Shown here: one piece after another, positions 49,181 through 58,551 of the stretch
How positions within the stretch are numbered: position 1 is the first letter of the stretch
Layout: each line of letters starts with the position of its first letter
Assembly (NCBI GenBank): GCA_964017235.1
Contig: OZ024933.1
Span: 8,993,962 to 9,057,961, forward strand
Reading direction: 5' to 3'
Length of the DNA stretch: 64,000 nucleotides
From: Sabellastarte sp. h YS-2021
Taxonomy: Eukaryota; Annelida; Polychaeta; Sabellida; Sabellidae
The notes under the pieces: generated by a model
Told to the model about the DNA's origin: nothing
Database searches by the model: none
Seen by the model: the letters and a program-made list of their open reading frames with translations, nothing else
Made by a program: the position numbers and the translations under genes

Positions 49181-50532
49181 CGATACTCTGGTCATGTTTC
49201 TCATTCTGGCGACAGTGGCTAGCTCAGGAAAAATCTGTTCTTGCAGGTATCTAAAATCCAGAATGAGAGGTCCAGCTTACATCCAGCTCCTAACCCTATT
49301 GGTATTAGCAGACCAAGTTGTGAAGTACTGTACAAATGATGCACACCACCCCTAATAGCCCCTTTAGTCACATTTGAAAGCCTTCAGGTCTTACTACTTC
49401 TCCTCCTTCATGCCCAGTGGCACATGACTGTCTGCATAAATGGAACAAGGCACCATGAGAAAGTACTTATGTATGCAATAAACTTCCAGGAATTAATTGT
49501 TGCATCACAGAGCTACAAAGAGTAACAGGCTGATATATAAAAAATTTCCGATCTCTGAATGCTGAGCTGTAAACAAAGCCCCTTTAATCTGTGACTAAAC
49601 AGCATTTACCAGATTGTAAGTTTCTGCCTGGAAACCGAAATGTAACATGTGGTGGACATCCTTTTTGTGCAGATGGGTAATATTAGCTTATTGAGAATAT
49701 ATACTTATTTTGAATATCGTTAGCCGAGTGTTAAGCCATAATATGGTATCCTTTGCAAAACAACCATTTGAGTTCATCAGGTCTGTTCCTGTGTGATGTA
49801 TGCCAGGCAGATGATGAGATTGCCAGAGAAGAAGCAGAATATTGTGCTTCAAAGGCCAGATTGGGATCCAATCGGTACAGCTCTCATAGGCAAGTTAGGT
49901 GCCAGGAAAATATGAACCAAGAAGTCAAGCTGTTAAATGAGAATGTGTCAGTTTTGTTTAAAGACTGGACATTAGTAAAAATGTTCTCTTTGTTTAAAAG
50001 ATTATAAGTGTTCCTTTTGCCTGAAACATTCGTGTTTTGATACAAGGTGTAAATTATATGTTTGTTGTGGCTCATGAACCTATTGTATCTTGAACAGGGC
50101 AGCCACAGAAAGAAAGCTGTAAGTCCTGATATACAGAAGAAAAAAAGACAAATAAAGCCTGCAAAAGATGCTTTTCTGTAAATCTGTCACCTGCCCCTCT
50201 TGTGAGATATGTCTTCCTGAAGGGATCAGACTGCCAAGTTTTTGCCAAGTCTGAGCAGTGAACTGTCGAGTCCAACGGTGGTTTTGATCTTAAAAGAGAG
50301 TTTCAAACTGCTGCTCAAGATCAAACCTCCTCTGATCAAAGAATCTCTAATAAGGAGCGATTATGCAAATCCCCCAGGAACACCTAACTGGAGGAGACAT
50401 TGCATTCCCTCCTCCAAAAACTAGCAGTGGAAATGTCAAAATGTAGTCATCTCTGGCCTTCAACCCTCTGTTGGAGAGTGAATTAATTCACTGGGCTTCA
50501 CCGACACCCACTTTCACATACAGAAAATATCA
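49181..50532. other. No gene supported
   Basis: CTCATTCTGG (about 49200-49209) and CCAGAATGAG (about 49258-49267) form a 10-bp inverted pair just after the SINE. An 84-codon frame at 49753-50007 (FLCDVCQADDEIAREEAEYC) has a few cysteines but no domain I can name. Confidence 0.35.
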
Positions 50533-51600
50533 GGGCCCGTATTCACTAAACCTCCTTTATTCCAAGGAACCCTTAAAAAGTAAGGATTTCCTTTATTTCT
50601 TGCCCCTTCCTTTGTTTTTGTATTCATTAAACTTCCTTCAAACAAAGGAGCCTAACTTTCTTTCCTTGAATTTCAAAGAAACCTTAAACATCTAGGAAAT
50701 CCTTAACTTTCAAGGGAATCTTGAACTTTGATATTCACTGACCTTCCCTTACTGAGGACTCCTTTTTCCTTAATTTTCAGGGTAAGGGTGTGACTACCTT
50801 TATGATAAAGGAGGTTTTGGTGGTTTGACTTTTTACGTAAAAATTTAGGTAATTGATGAAATGTTATGACATTTGGACCTTTTTTGTCCATACCACATCA
50901 ATTATATCACCATGTGCCTTTCTTTGAATTTTTTTGGATATTCAGTTGACTTGTCATCAAACCCAATGAAAATGTATTGGATGTCTGTCACAATATCTGT
51001 GTGAAAAGTGGCTATTAACACAATGTGACAATTTCCCAAATGACATATACAGAAAAAATGTATCATGAATGAAGATAACAATATTATAGGAGAGCACAGC
51101 ACAAATATTATACTGTTTATCTATATGAGTCATATATTTTTTCTGCATATGTCTGATGAGGGATGTTTTACTTTTATTACCCACCATTTTGTATGATTTA
51201 TGGGTGAAATAATATGAATATTTAATGAGAGATGTGAAAAAGCATGTCAAAAAGCATAGGGATCAGTGAATATAATCTGTGCAATATTTAACCTGCAATA
51301 GCTCAGTCATTTCTGTATGGATTTTAATGTAACCATGAGAAGAAGTGCTATAAGACAACTTTCTAATTATATATACATAAAATATATCCCCCTCTGTATG
51401 TCCCTCTATATGGGTCAAATAGTATTTACCCACGGTGGATAATAGAATGTGGTATGCAATAAAAAATCTTTAAAAAGAAGTTATTTACTTCTTAAAATAC
51501 GAAATATCATCAACGGCAAAAAGAACATATCATAGCACTAATATTATACTGATAATAAACATGGAAAGAAGTAAGTATAAAAGTAAGGGAAATATATGGA
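50533..51600. mobile_element. TIR element B, copy related to element A, right end not found
   Basis: Starts GGGCCCGTATTCACTAAACC and aligns with 45845-46340 through several blocks (AGGAAATCCTTAACTTT, ACCTTTATGATAAAGG) and again near 51470-51600 (TTCTTAAAATACGAAATAT). The central parts differ, and the inverted right terminus seen in element A is missing. Confidence 0.55.
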
Positions 51601-51800
51601 GACCTTTATGAACAAGTGTTTTAACCAATCAGATGACTATTTTGGAAGTATAATCATATTGCAGTTCATCAAAACAAATTGATAAATCATTGTTGGATAT
51701 CAACTAATTTGTTTTTCACATGAGCATATTTTCCTGTGGAACAGATTTCCCTTCTGAATGTTATCAGTTCAGCAGCCTGTATTAACACATGTTATGTGGG

Positions 51801-52460
51801 TGTTCCACCACATGATTAAGGATCCCGATTAAGGGTTTTTGAGGGTCGGTTTGAAAAATTTTCTAAGTCCCAGGCATCCTGTGAGGGTTGGTTGTGATTG
51901 TTGGGGCCGTGTGAAAAATCAAACATGTTTGATATTTCTCCCGACCCAAACAAATTATTTTTTCTCGCCATAAACAAAATGTCCAGTCCCAGATTTCCCC
52001 AGGCCTTCTCAGACCAAATTTACACAGTCTTATGTTGCCCCAGGCCGCCTGCGACCCTTTGTTTCAGACCCTTAGTGCCTGAGTCCCAGGCCTCCTGTGA
52101 CCCTTAGTCCCATTGCAAAACAAGAATCGGCCATCTCAGCCTGGGGAAGACTGGGAACACCTGAGGAGGCCTGAGGATGCCAGGACTTAGACGTGGGTTA
52201 GTCGGGGCTAGTTGGTATGTCTAGGACCAGATCTTGGATCAAACCGAACAGAAAAATGTCTTAGACGGTTGTTAGTCCTAGACCAGTCGGGGACCGTCTG
52301 GGGCCACCTGGGGCCTCCTCAGGCTTCCTGAGACCGATCTGACCTTAATCCCAGACTTTGACAATGATCCAGTTTTCCCTGCCCATTTTATCTTTTTTTC
52401 ACAAACTGTCCACGATTAAGGGTCCCAGACAGGATTGGGGCTTAGTCCTTTGGTGGAACA
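51801..52460. mobile_element. 660-bp inverted-repeat element with TGTTCCACCA ends
   Basis: Perfect 10-bp inverted ends TGTTCCACCA (51801-51810) and TGGTGGAACA (52451-52460); similarity extends imperfectly to about 20 bases. GGG lies on both outer sides as a possible 3-bp duplication. The interior is GC-richer than its surroundings and rich in AGGCCTCCT/CAGGCCT-like motifs. No ORF. Confidence 0.65.
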
Positions 52461-52571
52461 GGGGCATTAATGAAACATATCAAACTAGACATTTGCAGAG
52501 AATATGTTCCAATCATGAAGATGGACTATTTAACAATCGTGCTGCAGCCTTGTAATATATTATCAAATTCA

Positions 52572-52962
52572 TTACCACACACACAAAAACCATGACTTTA
52601 GACAGCTTAGAAGAGTACCATTGTCAATTATGTCGAAGGCAGCCAAAAGATCAAGTAAGACAAGTGCTGTAGGCTTACCACATAATCTCATTTTTGATAT
52701 GCAGTAAACAGGTTCAGTATAATGTTCAGTTTTGTATGCAAATTTGATGAGGATTGTCAAGATTATTACTGTTAATTTTTTATGCAAGCTGTTTGACAAC
52801 TGTCATCTCCAATTTAGACATAAAACATATGTGTCCTGATACTGGACGATAGGTTTTCAAATCTTTGCTTGGAAGTGATGTTTTCTTTATGAGGAGAGTA
52901 ACAACCGCTTTCGGTAATTTTTCAGGAAGAAAACTCTTTTCTTGACAAAGACAAATTGACAA
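52572..52962 (-). pseudogene. LINE RT fragment (CR1/L2-like)
   Basis: Minus-strand frames read LPKAVVTLLIKKTSLPSKDL and LKTYRPVSG, then after a gap TALVLLDLLAAFDIIDNGTL. These are RT fingers and motif A of a Jockey/CR1-group element, matching KQALVKPLIKKPS/NYRPVSNL/LMDLSAAFDTVNHT of the full LINE at 55.2-55.5 kb. Motif C and everything after it are missing. Confidence 0.75.
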
Positions 52963-53179
52963 TTCGTATAATTAGTTCCATGGAATGGCTATAGTTCAAA
53001 GTGTAGAAGAAGATACATACTCGGGGATAGAGGGGAAGATAGACTTCAGATAAAAAGGTCCTTAAGTAATACTATAAAAATCTATATAATATATGTAGAA
53101 ATCAAGTACTTGTGTCTAGGAAAAACTCACGTCAGTTCCCCACCCCAAAACTTAAGTATGTGAGAAAGCTTCATTATCG
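52963..53179. other. Short spacer, nothing recognised
   Basis: No feature seen between the LINE fragment and the left end of the foldback element. Confidence 0.4.
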
Positions 53180-53746
53180 CAGTAAACATTACAAACGTTT
53201 ATAAACGTTTATAAACCAGATTTTGTAGGTGTAGCGCTGGTTGAAAGCAGCTCCCTACAACAGAGAAATTACCTACACAAAATAACATCAATAGCAATCG
53301 TGAAAAGTTAAAACTTGTGTCTGTTTGTAAAATAAATATCATAGACCACAGAGGAGTTGTTTTTAGCATGTTAAAATTCCTCAGTTTGGATAAAATGTGG
53401 AGCATAAATCTACATCTCTGTTTATCGCTCATGGATATAAAAAAACTCACACATGATGTACAGTAAAGCAGTGGATATGAGTCACAGGAATGTGTTACAT
53501 CTCTGCACAAGAGAGGTGTACACACACATACACAAGACAAGATCTGCTGTGGATGAGAGAAACAGCAACACACTACAAAGCACTAAAAAACCTTGATGTA
53601 CTTACTGTTTGTAATATTAGACAGAATAAGCTTGAGAGGAAAAAAACAGACGTTGCAAAAGAGGAGGAAATGTACAAAAAAGAAAATATCTGGAAAAATG
53701 TCAAACAAAAGGGGTAAATACAAACAACCTAATAAATATAAAATCT

Positions 53747-56605
53747 GTGCCATGTATTGATCATAAGTTTCCTGTAAACATATTCACAGTTAATGCCCGT
53801 TCATTATTAAACAAATCAATTGACATTAGAAATTTTATTTGTGAAAATAAATGCTCCTTTGGAATTATAACTGAGACCTGGCTAAATGATGAATCAAACT
53901 GGCATTTATGTGATCTAAACACAAATGGGTTCAAATTAGATCCAATCCATAGAAGAAAAAGCAAAGGAGGAGGATTAGCACTTGTATATAATGATTCCTG
54001 TAGTGTTCAAAGACTGAAATGGCCCAGAATTAAGTGTATGGAACTTGGTCTGTGGAAAGTAATCCAATGTAATATTGCAACCACAGTTCTGGGTATCTAC
54101 AGACCACCATACACAAACAAAAACAAGGTAACGGACAACCAATTTGTTGATGAATTTCTTGAAGTGTTAGCAGACATTCTGCCCCGGCATGACAATCTAG
54201 TAGTTTTGGGTGACCTCAATGTGCACTGGAACAACTTTGATAATCCCACCATCAACTCTCTAGAAAACAGCCTCACTGCCATCGGACTTAAACAACATGT
54301 CCAAGAGTACACACACAAAGATGGCAACATTCTTGATGTCATTATAACCAGTGATAATATTAAATATGAACACAAGTACAGTGTCAAGGACTTTCTTTCA
54401 GACCACTGTTACGTCATCTTTGAAACCACTAGACTAAAGCAAGGGGTTCAGCATCAAAAGAAAGCCTATAGAAACACCAAAGATGTTCCAGATTCCACCT
54501 GGAAGGAGAAGCTCAGTGCTATCGAGTTGTGTGATAGTGAAAATGTTAATTCACTATCTGAAAGCTTTGAAAATGCACTTGAAAAGATTTTAGATGAAGT
54601 TGCACCAATCCAGGAGAAAATAATACGCTCTAGAGCACCAAAAGCATGGTTCAGTAAAGAAATATATGCCTCGAGGTCAGCCTACAGAAAATGTAGGAAA
54701 ATCTGGAAAAAGACGAGAAGGAACACAGACTGGATTGCAGTGAAGAATGCAAGGAATGAGTATTGCAAAAAGCTAAAACTAGCAAAAAGAGCTTTCTTTA
54801 CCAAAAAAGTACTAGAATCCAAGGGAGACACAAAAAAACTCTATCATACCATCAATGGTTTGATCAAACGAGAAAATGAAAACCCGCTACCAGCGAATAG
54901 ATCAAGTCAAGATTTGGCACAACACTTTTCAGACTTCTTTTCTCAAAAAGTAGCCAAGATAGCTAGTCATCTCCAGAATTACCCAAATTACAACCCACCA
55001 TCCAGAGACGTACCACAACTTAGTTCATTCAATCAAGAAACTTTAGAAAGTGTTTCGAAAATAATCACCAAACTAGGAAACAAACAATGTGAACTCGACA
55101 AATTTCCAGTTCATATCCTAAAGAACAACAAAGAAGCAAGTGTTCCTAACATTACAAAACTAGTAAACAAATCCTTAACATCTGGTCAATTTCCCGACCA
55201 CTGGAAACAAGCATTAGTAAAACCACTGATTAAAAAACCCTCTTTAGGTCCAGTTGATACAAACTACAGGCCTGTTTCTAACCTTATATACCTCGGAAAA
55301 GTAATAGAAAGAGCTGCTCTTCAACAAATAGTTCAACATTGTGAGAGAAATGGATTACTGCCAAAATTCCAAAGTGCCTACCGGAAAGGTTTTTCATGTG
55401 AAACAATGCTCATCAAACTGGCAGATCTAATACTCAATCACATGGAAACAGGTCGAATATCAGCTGTTGTGCTAATGGATCTAAGTGCTGCATTTGATAC
55501 TGTGAATCACACAATTCTGCTTGAGACATTTGAAAAGTTCTATGGAATTACAGGGGAAGTGCTTTCATGGATCAAATCATTTCTTTCCGGAAGATCTTTT
55601 CGGGTAAACGTGAATACAAAAATGAGTGAAGAAAAGCAATTATACTTATCAGTGCCTCAAGGTGGTTGCAGCTCAGCCTTCTTCTTCATAATGTATGCTG
55701 CCACTCTATTCTATGTTATTCCGGAAGGAATAAACCTGTTTGGTTTTGCAGATGACCATGCATTGCAAAGTAGCTTCTTGGCAACATCAAGATCAGATGA
55801 AGAAAATACTATTCATCTACTCGAAAGTACCCTTCTAACTGTACAGGAGTGGATGAACAAAACCAAACTGAAAATGAATCCTGATAAAACCGAATTCATG
55901 TACTTTGGCAGCAGACAACATCTTCAAAAATGCTCTTCAGACTGCATTGATGTGTGTGGCGATGACATCAAGAAATCTGAAAGTGTCAGATACCTCGGTG
56001 GATATTTGGATAAGAACTTGAATTTCCAAGACCATGTTCGAAAAAAATGTTCCATGGCCATGTCCAACTTTATTAAAATTAGAGAAATCCGCCAATATCT
56101 TTCTCCTGATGCTTGCCATACACTTATATTAGGTTTAGTCATATCCCATCTTGACTACGCAAATGGATTACTGTGTAACAGCCCTAAAAGCACCATACAA
56201 ACATATCAGCGAATACAGAACATGTGCGCCAAACTAATCCTATCAAGATCAAAATATGACAGTTCCACAGAAGCTCTAAAAGAACTACACTGGCTACCAA
56301 TCCAAGCAAGAGTAGACTACAAGATCCTGTCTCTGATGCACCAGTGCACACATGGAGCAGCCCCGGAATATCTCAAAGAGTCACTAGAAAAGCCAAAAAT
56401 AAAGAGACAGCTACGAAACACCCCAAACATTCTTAACTATGTGGTGCCATACAACAAGAACAAGACATTTGGTGACAGATCATTTAGCTTCTATGGCCCT
56501 CTGGTCTGGAACAAACTACCAGCCAACATCAAAGAAATCAGAAACTATGAGACCTTCAAAAAGAAACTGAAAACATATCTCTTTTGCACTCATTTCAAAT
56601 GCTAG
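53747..56605 (+). CDS. LINE ORF2: endonuclease and reverse transcriptase, uninterrupted
   Basis: 952 codons. The N-terminal apurinic-type endonuclease keeps its motifs: NARSLL (~18), TETWLN (~42), YRPP, GDLNVHWN (~150), and SDHC near residue 220. The RT has ALVKPLIKKPS, NYRPVSNL, SAYRKGFSCET, motif A LMDLSAAFDTVNHT, motif B SVPQGGCSSAFFF and catalytic FADDHAL. The C-terminus ends with FGDRSFSFYGPLVWNKLP and TYLF. This architecture fits the CR1/L2/Daphne branch of the Jockey group; exact clade not assigned. It nicks target DNA and primes reverse transcription there. The open frame suggests a recent copy. No convincing ORF1 was seen; the weak frame 53490-53717 is not clearly one. Confidence 0.92.
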   Translation: MPCIDHKFPVNIFTVNARSLLNKSIDIRNFICENKCSFGIITETWLNDESNWHLCDLNTNGFKLDPIHRRKSKGGGLALVYNDSCSVQRLKWPRIKCMELGLWKVIQCNIATTVLGIYRPPYTNKNKVTDNQFVDEFLEVLADILPRHDNLVVLGDLNVHWNNFDNPTINSLENSLTAIGLKQHVQEYTHKDGNILDVIITSDNIKYEHKYSVKDFLSDHCYVIFETTRLKQGVQHQKKAYRNTKDVPDSTWKEKLSAIELCDSENVNSLSESFENALEKILDEVAPIQEKIIRSRAPKAWFSKEIYASRSAYRKCRKIWKKTRRNTDWIAVKNARNEYCKKLKLAKRAFFTKKVLESKGDTKKLYHTINGLIKRENENPLPANRSSQDLAQHFSDFFSQKVAKIASHLQNYPNYNPPSRDVPQLSSFNQETLESVSKIITKLGNKQCELDKFPVHILKNNKEASVPNITKLVNKSLTSGQFPDHWKQALVKPLIKKPSLGPVDTNYRPVSNLIYLGKVIERAALQQIVQHCERNGLLPKFQSAYRKGFSCETMLIKLADLILNHMETGRISAVVLMDLSAAFDTVNHTILLETFEKFYGITGEVLSWIKSFLSGRSFRVNVNTKMSEEKQLYLSVPQGGCSSAFFFIMYAATLFYVIPEGINLFGFADDHALQSSFLATSRSDEENTIHLLESTLLTVQEWMNKTKLKMNPDKTEFMYFGSRQHLQKCSSDCIDVCGDDIKKSESVRYLGGYLDKNLNFQDHVRKKCSMAMSNFIKIREIRQYLSPDACHTLILGLVISHLDYANGLLCNSPKSTIQTYQRIQNMCAKLILSRSKYDSSTEALKELHWLPIQARVDYKILSLMHQCTHGAAPEYLKESLEKPKIKRQLRNTPNILNYVVPYNKNKTFGDRSFSFYGPLVWNKLPANIKEIRNYETFKKKLKTYLFCTHFKC

Positions 56606-56690
56606 TTACATGAAACATTGTAAAGCGCAGATAATTATTTTTACACAAATACAGTCTGCGCTATATAAATACTGTTAAGTTTTTTTTAAG
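56606..56690 (+). other. LINE 3' UTR
   Basis: Short tail with GCGCTATATAA (56658-56668) and a T8 run. The same motif ends the LINE tail at 8.73 kb and, diverged, the one at 26.93 kb, suggesting a shared recognition end for the reverse transcriptase. Confidence 0.7.
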
Positions 56691-56927
56691 TTTAAACCAA
56701 ACTAATGTTGCTGAAACGTTTATAAACCCAAAATACTAAAAAATTGTCAATATTATAGGTTTATATTTGGTTTAAAAAACGTTTATAGGTTAACTAAACG
56801 TTAATAAACGTCTGTAATGTTTACTGGGATGTAAGTTGCTATAATTAAGAAGTTACATATGAGATTAATAAGTCCTGTCCTAACGCTGATATTAAAATGT
56901 TAAAGCTATTGAATTTTGTTCACATTT

Positions 56928-57151
56928 TGACGGGGTGAGGCGTCACCCCCCTCATTGCAGCCCCTAGCAAAAAATATTCTTGTTGTGTTATAAAACAGTT
57001 TTGTAACTCGTATATGGGTCAGGGTATGACCCCTCACCTTAACCCCAAGTTTCCCGCTATTTCTAGGAAAGTAGCCATTTTTCATTTAACATTTGAAGGG
57101 GGCACACGCCCCATCTTAAATACTAAACTGTTTAAACTTACAAGAAAAGTA
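56928..57151 (+). repeat. DIRS-B split direct repeat A1
   Basis: 224 bp, begins TGACGGGGTGAGGCGTCACC and ends AAGAAAAGTA. Lacks six bases present in the A2 palindrome; otherwise about 99% identical to A2. Confidence 0.93.
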
Positions 57152-57543
57152 TCAGGAAAAGTCATCTGAACTTGAACGATTTTAAACATCATATATTTTT
57201 ATTTACAACAGTTTTAGAGTGTTTAATATTTTACAAACATCTTTTACTACACGTTGTTTATGTTGAGCAACACTGGACTTATTATATTGTTGCGTTGGAT
57301 GGACTAGCAAGATGTTGAACTCTCATTGTGTATCTGAACCAGCCAGCCGTGTCTGCCACTAGTGATCATAGACAACCTCAGGCTTGTGTGGCTCATCAGA
57401 GCCGGGGTAGAAGGGACGGTCTAACCTATTTATTTGCACCCTTCAAATTTCGCGTGTTACGTTGAAACAAGCGTGTGGTTGTATATGATCACTGATGCCA
57501 GTGAGTTTATATATTTCCAGAAATAAGACAAACAATTGACAAA

Positions 57544-58551
57544 ATGCCTAAAAATTTCAAGTGTAGTGCCAGTAAAGGACAGCATAAACGGCCTACAGGA
57601 GTGAACTGTCCATTTGTGCCTGCCCAGGAAACGTCGTCTGCGAATTCAAGTATTATGAACTCTGAGGAGGCCAACGACGCTAGAGCTGACACTCCAGATT
57701 TATCCAGGAACAATGACATTTTGAGCGCACTAGAAGCAGTGAGTTCTAGGTTTTCAGCCATAGAACACAGGATCGAGCGCACAGAGGAGAGGTTGGATGC
57801 CTCTCCAGCTCAAGTTGGCCTCCCTACATCACCTAGCCAAGCATCCACGTCTACCAACAATGAAACTTGGAACCAAGATACAGTGGTGCCCTCGGTTCAA
57901 ACCCTCAAGAACTCCCAGCTGATCCAACAGCAGGTGGACGAACGACTACTGCAGCTTTTACAGTTAAATGGAAGAGGTACGTGTAAGTCCCAAAGAGGTG
58001 GAACTGATACAGTATGGGTTAAACGTCAGACACCATGGCCACAAAGCTTTATTTTGGGGGGTCCCAACAAGTCTAGGGTCTCCTATGACAGTTTGAGCGT
58101 CTTCCAATGGGTATCAGGGTTTTGTAATATTGTTAAAGAGGAGTCTGATTCAAAAGCCAAAAATCAAATGTTGGAATACATCTCCGACCTCATGGATGAT
58201 GCTCAAGACTTTGGCTGGAATTCAGCCAAAGCCAGCCATGCGGTGCTTTTGTGCCGCATGGAGGAGAGCAAGGTTTCTTGGCAGGAAACCACAAAAATCG
58301 ATCGTATCAGGCGTACTCACACTCAAAGGCAAACCAGTAGTCAACCAAGCAGTTTGAATCCTAACAAAAAACATAGTGATACAACAAACCCTTGCAAGTA
58401 CTTTCAAAATGGTACATGTCAACAAAAGTCTGACCATATAACTGGGGGCCAAAACTACAAGCATGTGTGTGCAATCTGCAATGCCTATGGCCATAAGCTT
58501 AACCATGCAGCAAAAGACTGCAGATTAGTCAAACAGTCAAAAAACGAATGA
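57544..58551 (+). CDS. DIRS-B Gag-like ORF
   Basis: 335 codons from ATG in an AAAATG context. The N-terminus is basic then polar. A predicted helical middle (ALEAVSSRFSAIEHRIERTE) may be a coiled coil. The C-terminus has a Cys/His finger arrangement, CKYFQNGTCQQKSDH...HVCAICNAYGHKLNH...DC, as in YR-retroelement Gags. Its TGA stop overlaps the next ORF's ATG in ATGA, a possible reinitiation arrangement. DIRS-C carries a related finger. Confidence 0.85.
   Translation: MPKNFKCSASKGQHKRPTGVNCPFVPAQETSSANSSIMNSEEANDARADTPDLSRNNDILSALEAVSSRFSAIEHRIERTEERLDASPAQVGLPTSPSQASTSTNNETWNQDTVVPSVQTLKNSQLIQQQVDERLLQLLQLNGRGTCKSQRGGTDTVWVKRQTPWPQSFILGGPNKSRVSYDSLSVFQWVSGFCNIVKEESDSKAKNQMLEYISDLMDDAQDFGWNSAKASHAVLLCRMEESKVSWQETTKIDRIRRTHTQRQTSSQPSSLNPNKKHSDTTNPCKYFQNGTCQQKSDHITGGQNYKHVCAICNAYGHKLNHAAKDCRLVKQSKNE

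Larger units (their letters stand above)
53180..56826. mobile_element. Foldback-like element with ~32-bp inverted ends, carrying a LINE
   Basis: The left end (CAGTAAACATTACAAACGTT...) and the right end on the opposite strand (CAGTAAACATTACAGACGTT...) match at about 30 of 32 bases. Just inside the left end, 53193-53210 is a perfect 18-bp palindrome, AAACGTTTATAAACGTTT, and similar AAACGTTTATA motifs recur at 56711-56810. The LINE ORF2 and its 3' UTR lie between, so the LINE most likely inserted into this element. No target duplication was identified. Confidence 0.7.

Noticed and set aside
49753-50007. Possible zinc-finger gene fragment
   Set aside because: Cysteine spacing fits no B-box or RING pattern I can identify and splice support is absent.
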